From Pseudomonas oryzicola (GTDB taxonomy: Bacteria > Pseudomonadota > Gammaproteobacteria > Pseudomonadales > Pseudomonadaceae): a stretch of 64,000 nt of DNA. Below the pieces are notes generated by a model. That model did no database searches and had not been told where the DNA came from. It was given only the letters and a program-made list of their open reading frames with translations. A program made the position numbers and the translations under genes. Where the stretch lies: contig NZ_JABWRZ020000001.1 of assembly GCF_014269185.2 (NCBI RefSeq), positions 831,001 to 895,000 on the forward strand. Direction: 5' to 3'. Below are positions 53,191-62,150 of the stretch, one piece after another (position 1 is the stretch's first letter; each line of letters opens with the position of its first letter).

Positions 53191-53670
53191 GTGAAAAAGA
53201 TCGCGCTGTTCGCCGATGTGCAGAACCTCTACTACACCGTGCGCCAGGCCTACGGTTGCCATTTCAACTACACCGCGTTGTGGAGCGCTGTCAGCCGCGA
53301 AGGCCAGATCGTCGAAGCCGTGGCCTATGCCATCGACCGTGGCGACAGCAAGCAGCAACAGTTCCAGCAGATCTTGCGCAACCTCGGTTTCGACGTGCGG
53401 CTCAAGCCCTTCATCCAGCGCAGCGACGGCTCGGCCAAAGGTGACTGGGATGTCGGCATTACCCTGGACGTGATGGATGCCGCCAGCCGTGTCGACCAGG
53501 TGGTGCTGGCCTCTGGCGACGGTGATTTCGACCTCCTGCTGGAGCGGGTGATCCAGCGCCATGGCACCGAGGCGGTGGTGTATGGTGTGCCCGGGCTCAC
53601 GGCATTGTCGCTGATCCGTGCCGCCACCCGTTATGTGCCCATCGAGGGTGCGCTGTTGCTCAAACACTGA
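53191..53670 (+). CDS. NYN-domain (PIN-like) protein
   Basis: 159 residues from the GTG at 53191 (MKKIALFADVQNLYYT), preferred because TGAGG is well spaced; an ATG four codons earlier is possible. NYN domain with the acidic residues DVQN, DVGITLDVMDAA and ASGDGDFDLLL expected to bind a metal, as in PIN-like RNases (LabA/ MARF1 family). Nine bases separate it from the DnaQ-like exonuclease gene, so they are probably cotranscribed. Confidence 0.87.
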   Translation: MKKIALFADVQNLYYTVRQAYGCHFNYTALWSAVSREGQIVEAVAYAIDRGDSKQQQFQQILRNLGFDVRLKPFIQRSDGSAKGDWDVGITLDVMDAASRVDQVVLASGDGDFDLLLERVIQRHGTEAVVYGVPGLTALSLIRAATRYVPIEGALLLKH

Positions 53671-53679
53671 GGCCCTTGC

Positions 53680-54285
53680 ATGGAACGTATCGCTGTCATC
53701 GACTTTGAAACCACCGGCATCAGCCCCGGCGCCGGCTGCCGCGCCACCGAGGTGGCGGTGGTGATGCTGGAGCGCGGACGCATCGTCGAGCGCTACCAGA
53801 GCCTGATGAACGCAGGTGTTCCAGTGCCCGCTTTCGTTGCCGGGCTGACCGGCATCACCACCGCCATGCTGCGCAGTGCGCCGCCGGTAGACCAGGTGAT
53901 GAACGAAGTGGCCGAGTTCGTGGGCAGTACGCCGTTGCTGGCGCACAACGCTGCGTTCGACCAGAAGTTCTGGGACTATGAACTGAGCCGCATCGGCCGT
54001 AGCCGTAGCCAGGCCTTTGCCTGTTCCCTGTTGTTGTCCCGGCGTCTGCTGCCGGCGGCACCGAACCACAAGCTGGGTACCTTGACCCGCTGGGCCGCGC
54101 TGCCGGATACGGGGACCGCGCACCGGGCCATGGCCGATGCCGAAATGGCCGCCAACCTGTTGCAGCACCTGGCCGGCGTGCTGCGCCAGAGCCATGGTGT
54201 GCAGCAACTGTCCCACGAGCTGCTCTGTCGCCTGCAGAAAACCCCTGCGGCGAAAGTTCGCGAAACCCTGGCCAGGTACAATTAG
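53680..54285 (+). CDS. DnaQ-like 3'-5' exonuclease (DEDDh)
   Basis: 201 residues. The DEDDh acidic residues are present: DFETTG (Asp8, Glu10), HNAAFDQKFW (Asp) and HRAMADAEMAANLL (His and Asp). Single exonuclease domain, so it is a stand-alone DNA or RNA exonuclease, not the polymerase III epsilon subunit. Its 3' end overlaps the convergent Lrp gene by four bases. Confidence 0.88.
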   Translation: MERIAVIDFETTGISPGAGCRATEVAVVMLERGRIVERYQSLMNAGVPVPAFVAGLTGITTAMLRSAPPVDQVMNEVAEFVGSTPLLAHNAAFDQKFWDYELSRIGRSRSQAFACSLLLSRRLLPAAPNHKLGTLTRWAALPDTGTAHRAMADAEMAANLLQHLAGVLRQSHGVQQLSHELLCRLQKTPAAKVRETLARYN

Positions 54286-54731
54286 GGCTTCTTTTCCAGC
54301 TGCGCCAGCGGCACTCGCCGCTCCACGGCGCTGGAAAGAATGATCGAAGTTTTGCTGAAGCCGAACTGCGCGACCCGGTTGATCAGCTCTTCCGGCTCGG
54401 GCATCGAGCCCACCGCTGCCTGCATGATCACGCAGGGGTCACCGGTGACCCGGTGGCATTCGGTCAGCTGGGGAATCTGCGTCAATGCTTCATAGGCCTG
54501 CTGGTTACCGTGGCTGGCCAGGCGTAGCTCAATCACGCACTGGATCGGCAGGCCGATCTTGCTCATGTCGACCTTGGCCTGGTAGCCGGTGATGACCCCG
54601 CAGGCTTCCAGCTTGGCCACCCGCTCGGCCACCGCCGGCGCCGACAGGTTCACCTGGCGCGCCAGTTGTGCATAGGTGGCGCGGCCGTTGTCGAGCAGGG
54701 CGGCGAGCAGCATGCGGTCGTATTTGTCCAT
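54282..54731 (-). CDS. Lrp/AsnC family regulator divergent from a DMT exporter
   Basis: 149 residues from the ATG at 54729-54731 (MDKYDRMLLAALLDNGR). HTH (TYAQLARQVNLSAPAVAERVAKLE) and RAM domain (CHRVTGDPCVIMQAAV). The divergent exporter gene at 54886 is its likely target, as for LysR- or Lrp-type regulators of amino-acid export. The 154-base gap contains the operators in that case. Confidence 0.9.
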   Translation of the reverse strand: MDKYDRMLLAALLDNGRATYAQLARQVNLSAPAVAERVAKLEACGVITGYQAKVDMSKIGLPIQCVIELRLASHGNQQAYEALTQIPQLTECHRVTGDPCVIMQAAVGSMPEPEELINRVAQFGFSKTSIILSSAVERRVPLAQLEKKP

Positions 54732-54885
54732 GGGTTGTTCCTTCCTGGTTTCGATTCGCTGGAAAATTGCCTGAACAACCATGCAATACAAAGTGTTCTG
54801 GCAATTTAAAGCGGTTTTGTAACTTAAGTTTACCTGGCTGCCTTTCTAAACTAAGCCACCCGTAAACGGATTTCGAGTGTGCCCC

Positions 54886-55806
54886 ATGCCTGCCTCCCGT
54901 CGCTTCCCGTTGTTGCTCATTGGCGCTTTCCTGGCCTTGTATCTGGTCTGGGGGTCTACCTACCTGTTCATCCGTATCGGTGTCGAAAGCTGGCCGCCGA
55001 TGCTCATGGCCGGGGTACGCTTCCTGATTGCCGGCGGCTTGCTGTATGGCTTCCTGCGCTGGCGCGGTGTGCCGGCACCGACCTGGCTGCAGTGGCGGGC
55101 GGCGGGGGCGATCGGTTTCCTGCTGCTCAGTTGCGGCAACGGCGGCGTGACCGTGGCCGAGCATGCCGGGGTGGCCTCGGGCGTGGCGGCGCTGGCGGTG
55201 GCGACGGTGCCGCTGTTTACCTTGCTGTTCGGCCTGCTGTTCGGGCACCGCAACTCCAGGCTGGAGTGGGCGGGCATCGCCCTTGGGCTGGTGGGTATCG
55301 GCCTGCTGAACCTGGGCTCCAACCTGCAGGCCAGCCCGATAGGCGCGGCGTTGATCATTTTTGCCGCAGCGTCCTGGGCATTCGGCTCGGTGTGGAGCAA
55401 GACCCTGCCGTTACCCCAGGGGCCGATGGCCAGTGCTGCGGAAATGCTGGTCGGTGGTGCCGTGCTGTTGCTGGGCAGCGTGCTGTCTGGCGAACGCATG
55501 ACACAGATGCCAACCGCCGCCGGCTGGGGGGCGTTGGCCTACCTGGTGCTGTTCGGCTCGATCCTGGCCTTCAGTGCCTACATGTACCTGCTCAAGCATG
55601 TGCGCCCGGCGGCCGCCACCAGCTATGCCTATGTCAACCCGGCGGTGGCGGTGCTGCTGGGCATTGTCTTCGCCGGCGAGCAGATCGGTGCCGAAGAGTG
55701 CGTGGCGATGGCGGTGATCATCGGCGCTGTGGTGTTGATCGGCCTGCCGCAGTGGCGCAAGGCCCCCGCAGCTGCGCAGCCACTGAAAGGTGAAATCTGC
55801 AAGTAG
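54886..55806 (+). CDS. EamA/DMT-family membrane transporter
   Basis: 306 residues from the ATG at 54886; a GTG at 54877 is also possible. Ten membrane helices in two EamA repeats (first repeat with GSTYLFIRIGVESWPP, second with SYAYVNPAVAVLLGIVFAGEQI). Close to YedA/RhaT-type exporters of amino acids or metabolites; substrate not known. Divergent from the Lrp gene. Confidence 0.88.
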   Translation: MPASRRFPLLLIGAFLALYLVWGSTYLFIRIGVESWPPMLMAGVRFLIAGGLLYGFLRWRGVPAPTWLQWRAAGAIGFLLLSCGNGGVTVAEHAGVASGVAALAVATVPLFTLLFGLLFGHRNSRLEWAGIALGLVGIGLLNLGSNLQASPIGAALIIFAAASWAFGSVWSKTLPLPQGPMASAAEMLVGGAVLLLGSVLSGERMTQMPTAAGWGALAYLVLFGSILAFSAYMYLLKHVRPAAATSYAYVNPAVAVLLGIVFAGEQIGAEECVAMAVIIGAVVLIGLPQWRKAPAAAQPLKGEICK

Positions 55807-55861
55807 ACAGGGGCGATGCGGTAGACTTGCCGCCTTCGCTGAACCCCCTGACGGTATTGCC

Positions 55862-57193
55862 ATGAATTTCGCCAAACTCGGCCTGATCGAACCGCTGCTG
55901 CGCACCCTTCAGCAGTTGGACTACACCACCCCGACCCCGGTGCAGGCCAAAGCCATTCCCGCCGTGCTGGCTGGTCGTGACCTGATGGCCGCAGCCCAGA
56001 CCGGTACCGGCAAGACCGCCGGCTTTGCCCTGCCCGTGCTGCAGCGCCTGGCGCTGGAAGGCGAGAAGGTGGCCAGCAACTCGATCCGCGCGCTGGTGCT
56101 GGTGCCTACCCGCGAACTGGCCGAGCAGGTGCACAACAATGTGCGCGAATACGCCGAGAACCTGCCGCTGAGCACCTACGCGGTGTACGGCGGCGTCAGC
56201 ATCAACCCACAAATGATGCGCCTGCGTCGCGGTGTCGACCTGCTGGTGGCTACCCCGGGGCGTTTGCTCGACCTGTTCCGCCAGAACGCGGTGAAGTTCA
56301 ACCAGGTGCAAACTCTGGTGCTGGACGAAGCTGACCGCATGCTCGACCTGGGCTTTGCCGAAGAGCTGCAGTCGGTGTACGCCGCACTGCCACGCAAGCG
56401 CCAGACGCTGCTGTTCTCCGCCACCTTCTCCGAGCAGATCCGCATGCTGGCCGGGCTGGCCCTGAATGACCCGCTGAGCATCGAAGTCACCCCGCGCAAT
56501 GCCACGGCCAGCAGCGTCAAGCAGTGGTTGGTGCCCGTGGACAAGAAGCGCAAGGTCGACCTGTTCTGCCACCTGCTGCGCAAGCAGCGCTGGAAGCAGG
56601 TGCTGGTGTTCGCCAAGACCCGCAATGGCGTCGACCAGCTGGTGGAACGCTTGCTGGCCGAAGGTGTGAATGCCGACGGCATCCACGGTGACCGCCCGCA
56701 GGCCACTCGCCAGCGCGCCCTGGACAGCTTCAAGGCCCGCGAAATCCAGGTGCTGGTGGCCACCGACGTGGCGGCCCGCGGCCTCGATATCGATGACTTG
56801 CCACTGGTGGTCAACCTCGACCTGCCGATCGTTGCCGAGGACTATGTGCACCGCATCGGGCGTACCGGGCGTGCGGGCAACAAGGGTGAGGCAATCTCGC
56901 TGGTGTGTGCCGATGAAGTGCAGTTGCTGGCGGCGATCGAAGTGCTGACCCGGCAGACCCTGCCGCGTCATGAGGAGCCGGATTTCATCCCCGACCACCG
57001 GGTGCCGATGACCGACGCCAGCGGCCAGGTGATCAAGAAACCGAAGAAGCCCAAGAAGCCGAAAGAAAATAGCGCCAAGCGCGGTTTGGGGCGCTGGATG
57101 GACAGTGCCGAGGCGGGCAGTGCAGCGCCGGCGGTGAAGGCGGTGCGCAAGGTGCCGAGCTTCAATGGTGGGCCGCGCAAGCGTAAGCCTTGA
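55862..57193 (+). CDS. rhlE: DEAD-box RNA helicase (RhlE type)
   Basis: 443 residues from the ATG at 55862. Motifs Q (TPTPVQAKAI), I (AAQTGTGKT), II (DEAD), III (SAT), VI (HRIGRTGRAG) are intact. The C-terminal extension is basic (KKPKKPKKPKENSAKRGLGRW), as in RhlE proteins, which act in ribosome assembly and RNA turnover. It converges on the BaiN-like gene. Confidence 0.9.
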   Translation: MNFAKLGLIEPLLRTLQQLDYTTPTPVQAKAIPAVLAGRDLMAAAQTGTGKTAGFALPVLQRLALEGEKVASNSIRALVLVPTRELAEQVHNNVREYAENLPLSTYAVYGGVSINPQMMRLRRGVDLLVATPGRLLDLFRQNAVKFNQVQTLVLDEADRMLDLGFAEELQSVYAALPRKRQTLLFSATFSEQIRMLAGLALNDPLSIEVTPRNATASSVKQWLVPVDKKRKVDLFCHLLRKQRWKQVLVFAKTRNGVDQLVERLLAEGVNADGIHGDRPQATRQRALDSFKAREIQVLVATDVAARGLDIDDLPLVVNLDLPIVAEDYVHRIGRTGRAGNKGEAISLVCADEVQLLAAIEVLTRQTLPRHEEPDFIPDHRVPMTDASGQVIKKPKKPKKPKENSAKRGLGRWMDSAEAGSAAPAVKAVRKVPSFNGGPRKRKP

Positions 57194-57200
57194 GGTTTTT

Positions 57201-57219
57201 GGGGCCGCTTTGCGGCCCC
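57201..57219. terminator. Hairpin between convergent rhlE and BaiN-like genes
   Basis: GGGGCCGC (57201-57208) pairs with GCGGCCCC (57212-57219), loop TTT, in the 35-base gap. No clear T-tract on the exit side of either strand. Confidence 0.45.
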
Positions 57220-57228
57220 GGCAATCTG

Positions 57229-58470
57229 TCAGGAAACCCGCATGAGCCAATCCGCCGCCGCCCGCCCGGCGCGCAACCCGCTGGCAAAGCACGCCGTCAG
57301 CAGATAGCCCCCGGTCGGTGCTTCCCAGTCCAGCATCTCACCGGCACAGAACACTCCCGGCATGCTCTGCAGCATCAGGCCTTCATCCAGGGCCTCGAAA
57401 CGCACCCCTCCCGCACTGCTGATCGCTTCATCCAGTGGCCGTGTGCGTACCAGCGTGATTGGCAATGCCTTGATCGCCCTCGCCAGCGCGTCAGCGGCGG
57501 CAAAAGTCGCCTGATCGGTCAGTTCGCGCAACAGCGCCGCCTTGACCCCATCGATACCCAGCTGGCTGTGCAGGTGCTTGGCCATGGAGCGCGAGCCCCG
57601 TGGCCTGGCCAGCGCCTGGGCGATTTTGTCCACCGGTTTGTCCGGCAACAGGTCAAGCAGCAACTGCCCTTGGCCGGTACGGTTGATGGCCTCGCGCACC
57701 GGCGCTGACCAGGCATACACCAGGCTGCCTTCCACACCCTGGGCAGTGAGAATGAACTCACCTTTGCGCGGCGCGCTGCCGGGAACGCTCAGGGCTATGT
57801 TCTTCAGCGGCGCACCGGCGAACTTTTCCTTGAGCAGCGCGCTCCAGCCTGCCACTTCGAAACCGCAGTTGCTCGGCTGCAGGGGCGAGATATCCACACC
57901 CTGTTCGGCCAGCAGCGCTTGCCAGCTGCCGTCGGACCCCAGTCGCGCCCAACTGCCGCCACCCAATGCCAATACCACCACGGCGGGGGTAAGCAGCCGT
58001 TCACCCTGTGGATAAGCCATCCGCAACGCCCCTTCGGCATTCCAGCCCAGCCAGCGGTGACGGGTGTGGATAACTACTCCGCTGTCACGCAGGCGCTTGA
58101 GCCAGGCGCGCAGCAATGGCGCGGCTTTCATGTCGGTGGGGAAGACCCGGCCCGAGGTGCCGACAAAGGTCTCGATGCCCAGGCCATGAATCCACTGGCG
58201 CAAGGCCTCAGCGTCGAAGTCGCGCAGCAGCGCGTCGATGTTGTTCTGGCGCTCGGCATAGCGGCTGACGAAGGCCGGGTAAGGTTCGGAATGGGTGATG
58301 TTCATACCGCCGACACCCGCCAGCAGGAACTTGCGGCCGACCGAGGGCATGGCGTCGTACACTTCCACCGCAAGGCCCGCCTGGGCCAGTGCTTCTGCGG
58401 CCATCAGGCCGGCGGGGCCAGCACCGATGACGACAGCAAGGGAAGGGGCGGCGGGTTTCAGATCGGACAT
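57229..58470 (-). CDS. BaiN/HI0933-family flavoprotein (NAD(P)/FAD-dependent oxidoreductase)
   Basis: 413 residues. N-terminal dinucleotide-binding GAGPAGLMAAEALAQAGLAVEVYD, the family signature VGRKFLLAGVGGMNITHSEP, and a C-terminal GVFCAGEMLDWEAPTGGYLL. Resembles the TIGR03862 flavoproteins whose substrate is unknown. It is preceded by the HDAC-like gene on the same strand with a 148-base gap. Confidence 0.88.
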   Translation of the reverse strand: MSDLKPAAPSLAVVIGAGPAGLMAAEALAQAGLAVEVYDAMPSVGRKFLLAGVGGMNITHSEPYPAFVSRYAERQNNIDALLRDFDAEALRQWIHGLGIETFVGTSGRVFPTDMKAAPLLRAWLKRLRDSGVVIHTRHRWLGWNAEGALRMAYPQGERLLTPAVVVLALGGGSWARLGSDGSWQALLAEQGVDISPLQPSNCGFEVAGWSALLKEKFAGAPLKNIALSVPGSAPRKGEFILTAQGVEGSLVYAWSAPVREAINRTGQGQLLLDLLPDKPVDKIAQALARPRGSRSMAKHLHSQLGIDGVKAALLRELTDQATFAAADALARAIKALPITLVRTRPLDEAISSAGGVRFEALDEGLMLQSMPGVFCAGEMLDWEAPTGGYLLTACFASGLRAGRAAADWLMRVS

Positions 58471-58618
58471 GGTGGGCAGCAGGCTGTGGAAAAGAGGCGC
58501 ATTCTAGCGCAGCGTGGCCTATGGAAGCACTGATCAAAAAATAATCAGTCACCTGCAGGCCTCGGCCATCAAGGGCTGTAGCGCCTTTCCCGCAGGTTAT
58601 CCACAAGCGGCTCCACAG

Positions 58619-59533
58619 TCATTGTGAACAACCGATGACACGAGCCGCACTGTGGTGGAGGATGCCATGACGCTTGGCCAGCGCCACACGGTCTTTGCTG
58701 TAACCGCCGCCGATCACACCCATCACCGGTATATCGCGGCCCAGGCAGTGGCGCAGCACCGCTTCGTCACGCGCGGCAACGCCTGCATCGGTCAGTTGCA
58801 GGTAGCCCAGGGCGTCGTCCTTGTGCACATCGACCCCGGCGTCATACAGCACCAGGTCGGGACGATAGAGCGGCAGCAGGTAGTTCAGGGCATCGTCGAC
58901 CACCTTCAGGTAGGCCGTGTCGCCCATACCGCGTGGCAAGGGGATGTCCCAGTCGCTTTGCGCCTTGCGTGCCGGGAAGTTCTGTTCGCAGTGCAGTGAT
59001 ACGGTAATGGCGTCTGGCGTGTCGTGCAGGATGCGCGCGGTGCCGTCGCCCTGGTGCACATCGCAGTCGAAAATCAGCACCCGGTGAACCCGGCCGGCCT
59101 CCAGCAGGTAGCGGCTGATCACTGCCAGGTCGTTGAAGATGCAGAAGCCGGCAGGGTGATCGAAATGGGCATGGTGGGTGCCACCGGCAAGGTGGCAGGC
59201 GATGCCGTGCTGCAGTGCCATCTCGGCGCTCAGCAACGAGCCACCTACCGCGCGGACGGTGCGCCGGGCCAGGGCTTCGCTCCAGGGCAGGCCGAGGCGA
59301 CGCTGGTCCTCACGTGACAGGTCGCCGTTCAGGTAGCGCTCGATGTAGCTGCGGTCGTGAGCCAGGGCGAGGATGTCGTTGGGACAGATCTCCGGGCGCA
59401 GCAGGGCCTGGTCGGTGGTCAGCCCGCTGTCAACCAGGTAGTCGTGCAGCAGGCGGAACTTGTCCATCGGGAAGCGGTGTTCGGCAGGGAACTCCGGGCT
59501 GTAGTCTTCGTGGTAGATCAGCGGCAACGGCAT
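58619..59533 (-). CDS. Histone deacetylase-family (acetylpolyamine-type) amidohydrolase
   Basis: 304 residues from the ATG at 59531-59533 (MPLPLIYHEDYSPEFPAEHRFPM). Zinc site and catalytic residues are visible: HHAHFDHPAGFCIFND, DCDVHQGDGT, and the Asp in LVLYDAGVDVHKDD. Bacterial members deacetylate acetylated polyamines or proteins, but the sequence does not settle which. A REP-like array lies upstream. Confidence 0.88.
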   Translation of the reverse strand: MPLPLIYHEDYSPEFPAEHRFPMDKFRLLHDYLVDSGLTTDQALLRPEICPNDILALAHDRSYIERYLNGDLSREDQRRLGLPWSEALARRTVRAVGGSLLSAEMALQHGIACHLAGGTHHAHFDHPAGFCIFNDLAVISRYLLEAGRVHRVLIFDCDVHQGDGTARILHDTPDAITVSLHCEQNFPARKAQSDWDIPLPRGMGDTAYLKVVDDALNYLLPLYRPDLVLYDAGVDVHKDDALGYLQLTDAGVAARDEAVLRHCLGRDIPVMGVIGGGYSKDRVALAKRHGILHHSAARVIGCSQ

Positions 59534-59653
59534 GGCGGTTTCGCAATCGGGGCCAGTGCTGATCTTGCCAGTTCCGGGGTTGTGGTTGCTATCGCGAATG
59601 CGAGCCCTGCAGGAGATTCCATGGCTTTCAACAAGCCGGGTTGACGCCGCGCG

Positions 59654-59738
59654 TGTAGAAGCGGCTTCAGCCGCGGTCACCGGCAAGGCCGGTGCCAGCC
59701 ACCGCGTTGCCTGCATCGCGGATGAATCCGCCCCTACA
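59654..59738. repeat. REP-like inverted pair with central hairpin
   Basis: Left arm 59654-59675 (TGTAGAAGCGGCTTCAGCCGCG) and right arm 59717-59738 are inverted with few mismatches; CACCGGC/GCCGGTG (59678-59694) forms a hairpin between them. This GCGGCTTCAGCCGC subfamily is distinct from the other REP elements here. Confidence 0.65.
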
Positions 59739-59747
59739 AGGGCGCGG

Positions 59748-60434
59748 TTATTTCGCAATGCTGGACAGTACCCGCTGCCAGTCGGGTTCGTTCAAGCGCC
59801 CGAGAATGCGCGCCTTGCCATTGCCATCCACCGAGACGAACAGCGCACTGGCGTATCCACTTTCACGCTCGCCACCCACCACCTTCTGCTGGCGGGCAAA
59901 ATGGTCGATGCAACCATTGTGGGTGACCAGCACCAGGTTATGCCCGGGCCGCTTGCGCGCCATCGCTTCACGAGCGAACTGGCTGTCGCACCCTTCCAGC
60001 CAGTCCTCACTGGCCACCGCCTGGCCCAGAATGAAATGCGCAGTCTGCCGTGTGCGCAGTTTCGGGCTGCTGAGCATATCGGCGTTGTCCAGGCCCAACC
60101 GTTGCAGCCCTTGGCCAACACGGCTGGCGGCCTGGCTGCCGGCCACGGTGATACCGGTGGGGTCGTCCAGGCACGGCCCGGGGGCGCTGTCGCAGCGCTC
60201 GGCGTGACGGATCATCACGATCACCGCACCGTCGGCCCAGTCCTGCAGCAGGCCGCTATCGCTCAGTTGGTGCCCGTTGCCAAGGTCCACGATATGCGTC
60301 CTCGTCGCCAACCAGGTGGTCAACGCCGCCACGACCATGCACAGGCCAAGCGCGGCGCCGAGGGTCTTGCGGATCAGGCGTCGCTTGCGCCGGGCGTGGA
60401 TGGCAGGGTGCCCCAGGGTGTTGCTCGATAGCAT
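59748..60434 (-). CDS. Membrane-anchored histidine phosphatase (PmrG/Ais-like)
   Basis: 228 residues from the ATG at 60432-60434. One N-terminal membrane helix (LGAALGLCMVVAALTTWLATR, about 25-45), then a histidine-phosphatase domain with the catalytic His77 in MIRHAERCD and later VTHNGCIDHF. It resembles LPS core heptose(II)-phosphate phosphatases of pseudomonads. The RHAE instead of RHGE is common in this group. Confidence 0.83.
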   Translation of the reverse strand: MLSSNTLGHPAIHARRKRRLIRKTLGAALGLCMVVAALTTWLATRTHIVDLGNGHQLSDSGLLQDWADGAVIVMIRHAERCDSAPGPCLDDPTGITVAGSQAASRVGQGLQRLGLDNADMLSSPKLRTRQTAHFILGQAVASEDWLEGCDSQFAREAMARKRPGHNLVLVTHNGCIDHFARQQKVVGGERESGYASALFVSVDGNGKARILGRLNEPDWQRVLSSIAK

Positions 60435-60615
60435 GCATGGCTCCGTTGGCTTGGCCGCGCCTGGCGCGGCGGTGAATGGCGGCATCCTGTCAGGCCGCCT
60501 GTCGGGGGGCGGTGAAGGCCATGTGAAAATTGCATTCGGGTGCGCACCGGCTAGGTGAAAGCCACGCCCGCGCCTACGCTGTAAACTGCAAGACAGTAAA
60601 ACCGGAGCACGCCTC

Positions 60616-61185
60616 ATGACCCCGATCCTGCAACTCGAAAGCGCACGCCTGGTGCTGCGCCAATGGCGCGACGAAGACCTGCGCGAGTTCGCCGCGCTGT
60701 GCGCCGACCCGCAGGTGATGCGCTACTTTCCGGCACCGTTGACACGCCTGGAGGCGGCCGCCCTGATTGGCCGCGTGCGCGGGCATTTCAACGAGTACGG
60801 CTTCGGCCTGTGGGCGCTGGAGCGTAAGGACAGCGGTGCGTTCATTGGCATGACCGGGCTGTTGCACGTGGGCTTCGATGCCCATTTCACACCTGCGGTG
60901 GAAATCGGCTGGCGCCTGGCACGCCGCCACTGGGGCCTGGGTTTTGCCAGCGAAGCAGCGTGGACCTGCCTGCGTTGTGCTTTCGCCCAATTGCGCCTGG
61001 AAGAGGTGGTGTCGTTCACTAGCGAGAGCAACCTGCCTTCCCAGAAGGTCATGCAGGCCATCGGCATGCAGCAGGACCTGAACGGCAGTTTCCAGCACCC
61101 CCGCCTGCCGGTGGGCCACCCATTGCGCCCGCATGTGCTGTACCGCATCGACCGCGCACACTGGGAACGTACCCTGCGCGCCTGA
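60616..61185 (+). CDS. GNAT acetyltransferase (RimJ/RimL type)
   Basis: 189 residues, single N-acetyltransferase domain: LESARLVLRQWRDEDL, EIGWRLARRHWGLGFASEAA (the acetyl-CoA loop) and FTSESNLPSQKVMQAIGM. Substrate could be a ribosomal protein or an antibiotic-like compound; not known. Divergent from the phosphatase gene. Confidence 0.88.
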   Translation: MTPILQLESARLVLRQWRDEDLREFAALCADPQVMRYFPAPLTRLEAAALIGRVRGHFNEYGFGLWALERKDSGAFIGMTGLLHVGFDAHFTPAVEIGWRLARRHWGLGFASEAAWTCLRCAFAQLRLEEVVSFTSESNLPSQKVMQAIGMQQDLNGSFQHPRLPVGHPLRPHVLYRIDRAHWERTLRA

Positions 61186-61280
61186 ATGCAGCCCCATGCC
61201 CGGCGCGAATGACAAACCCTGTATCATTTGCCCTCATAACAGTGCTGTAGAGACGTGTTGCCTTGCTAGGAGAACCCCCG

Positions 61281-62150
61281 ATGAGTCATGTGTTGGACGA
61301 CCTGGTCGACCTGTTGAGCCTCGAGTCCATCGAGGAGAACCTGTTCCGTGGACGCAGCCAGGACCTGGGCTTCCGCCAGTTGTATGGTGGGCAAGTACTG
61401 GGCCAGTCGTTGTCGGCAGCCAGCCAGACGGTCGAGGACGCACGCCATGTGCATTCGTTGCACGGTTACTTCCTGCGTCCTGGCGATGCCAGCCTGCCGG
61501 TGGTGTATTCGGTGGACCGCGTGCGTGATGGTGGCAGCTTCAGCACCCGACGGGTGACGGCGATCCAGAAAGGCCAGACCATCTTCACCTGCAGCGCCTC
61601 GTTCCAGTACGACGAGGACGGTTTCCAGCACCAGGCACCGATGCCCGAGGTAGTCGGCCCGGAGAACCTGCCCACCGAGGTGGAACTGGCCCGGGCCATG
61701 GCTGACCAGCTGCCCGAGCGCATTCGCGACAAGGTGCTGTGCGCCAAACCCATCGAGATCCGCCCGGTCACCGAGCGTGACCCGTTCAACCCCAAGCCCG
61801 GCGACCCGGTGAAGTACGCCTGGTTCCGCGCCGACGGCAACTTGCCCGACATTCCCGCATTGCACAAATACCTGCTGGCCTACGCCTCGGACTTCGGCCT
61901 GCTGACCACGGCGTTGCTGCCGCACGGCAAATCGGTGTGGCAGCGCGACATGCAGATCGCCAGCCTTGATCATTCGTTGTGGTTCCACGGCAACCTGCGT
62001 GCCGATGAGTGGCTGCTGTACGCCACCGACAGCCCCTGGGCGGGCAATGCCCGTGGCTTCTGCCGTGGCAACATCTTCAACCAGGCCGGGCAACTGGTGG
62101 CGTCGTCGTGCCAGGAAGGCCTGATCCGCCATCGCCAGGACTGGGCATGA
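61281..62150 (+). CDS. tesB: Acyl-CoA thioesterase II
   Basis: Hydrolyses medium- and long-chain acyl-CoA. 289 residues with two hot-dog domains: LYGGQVLGQSLSAASQTV and the C-terminal SLDHSLWFHGNLRADEWLLY, with the catalytic Asp-Ser/Thr-Gln site in between. ATG at 61281 with AGGAG upstream. The stop overlaps the HAD gene start (ATGA). Confidence 0.95.
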   Translation: MSHVLDDLVDLLSLESIEENLFRGRSQDLGFRQLYGGQVLGQSLSAASQTVEDARHVHSLHGYFLRPGDASLPVVYSVDRVRDGGSFSTRRVTAIQKGQTIFTCSASFQYDEDGFQHQAPMPEVVGPENLPTEVELARAMADQLPERIRDKVLCAKPIEIRPVTERDPFNPKPGDPVKYAWFRADGNLPDIPALHKYLLAYASDFGLLTTALLPHGKSVWQRDMQIASLDHSLWFHGNLRADEWLLYATDSPWAGNARGFCRGNIFNQAGQLVASSCQEGLIRHRQDWA

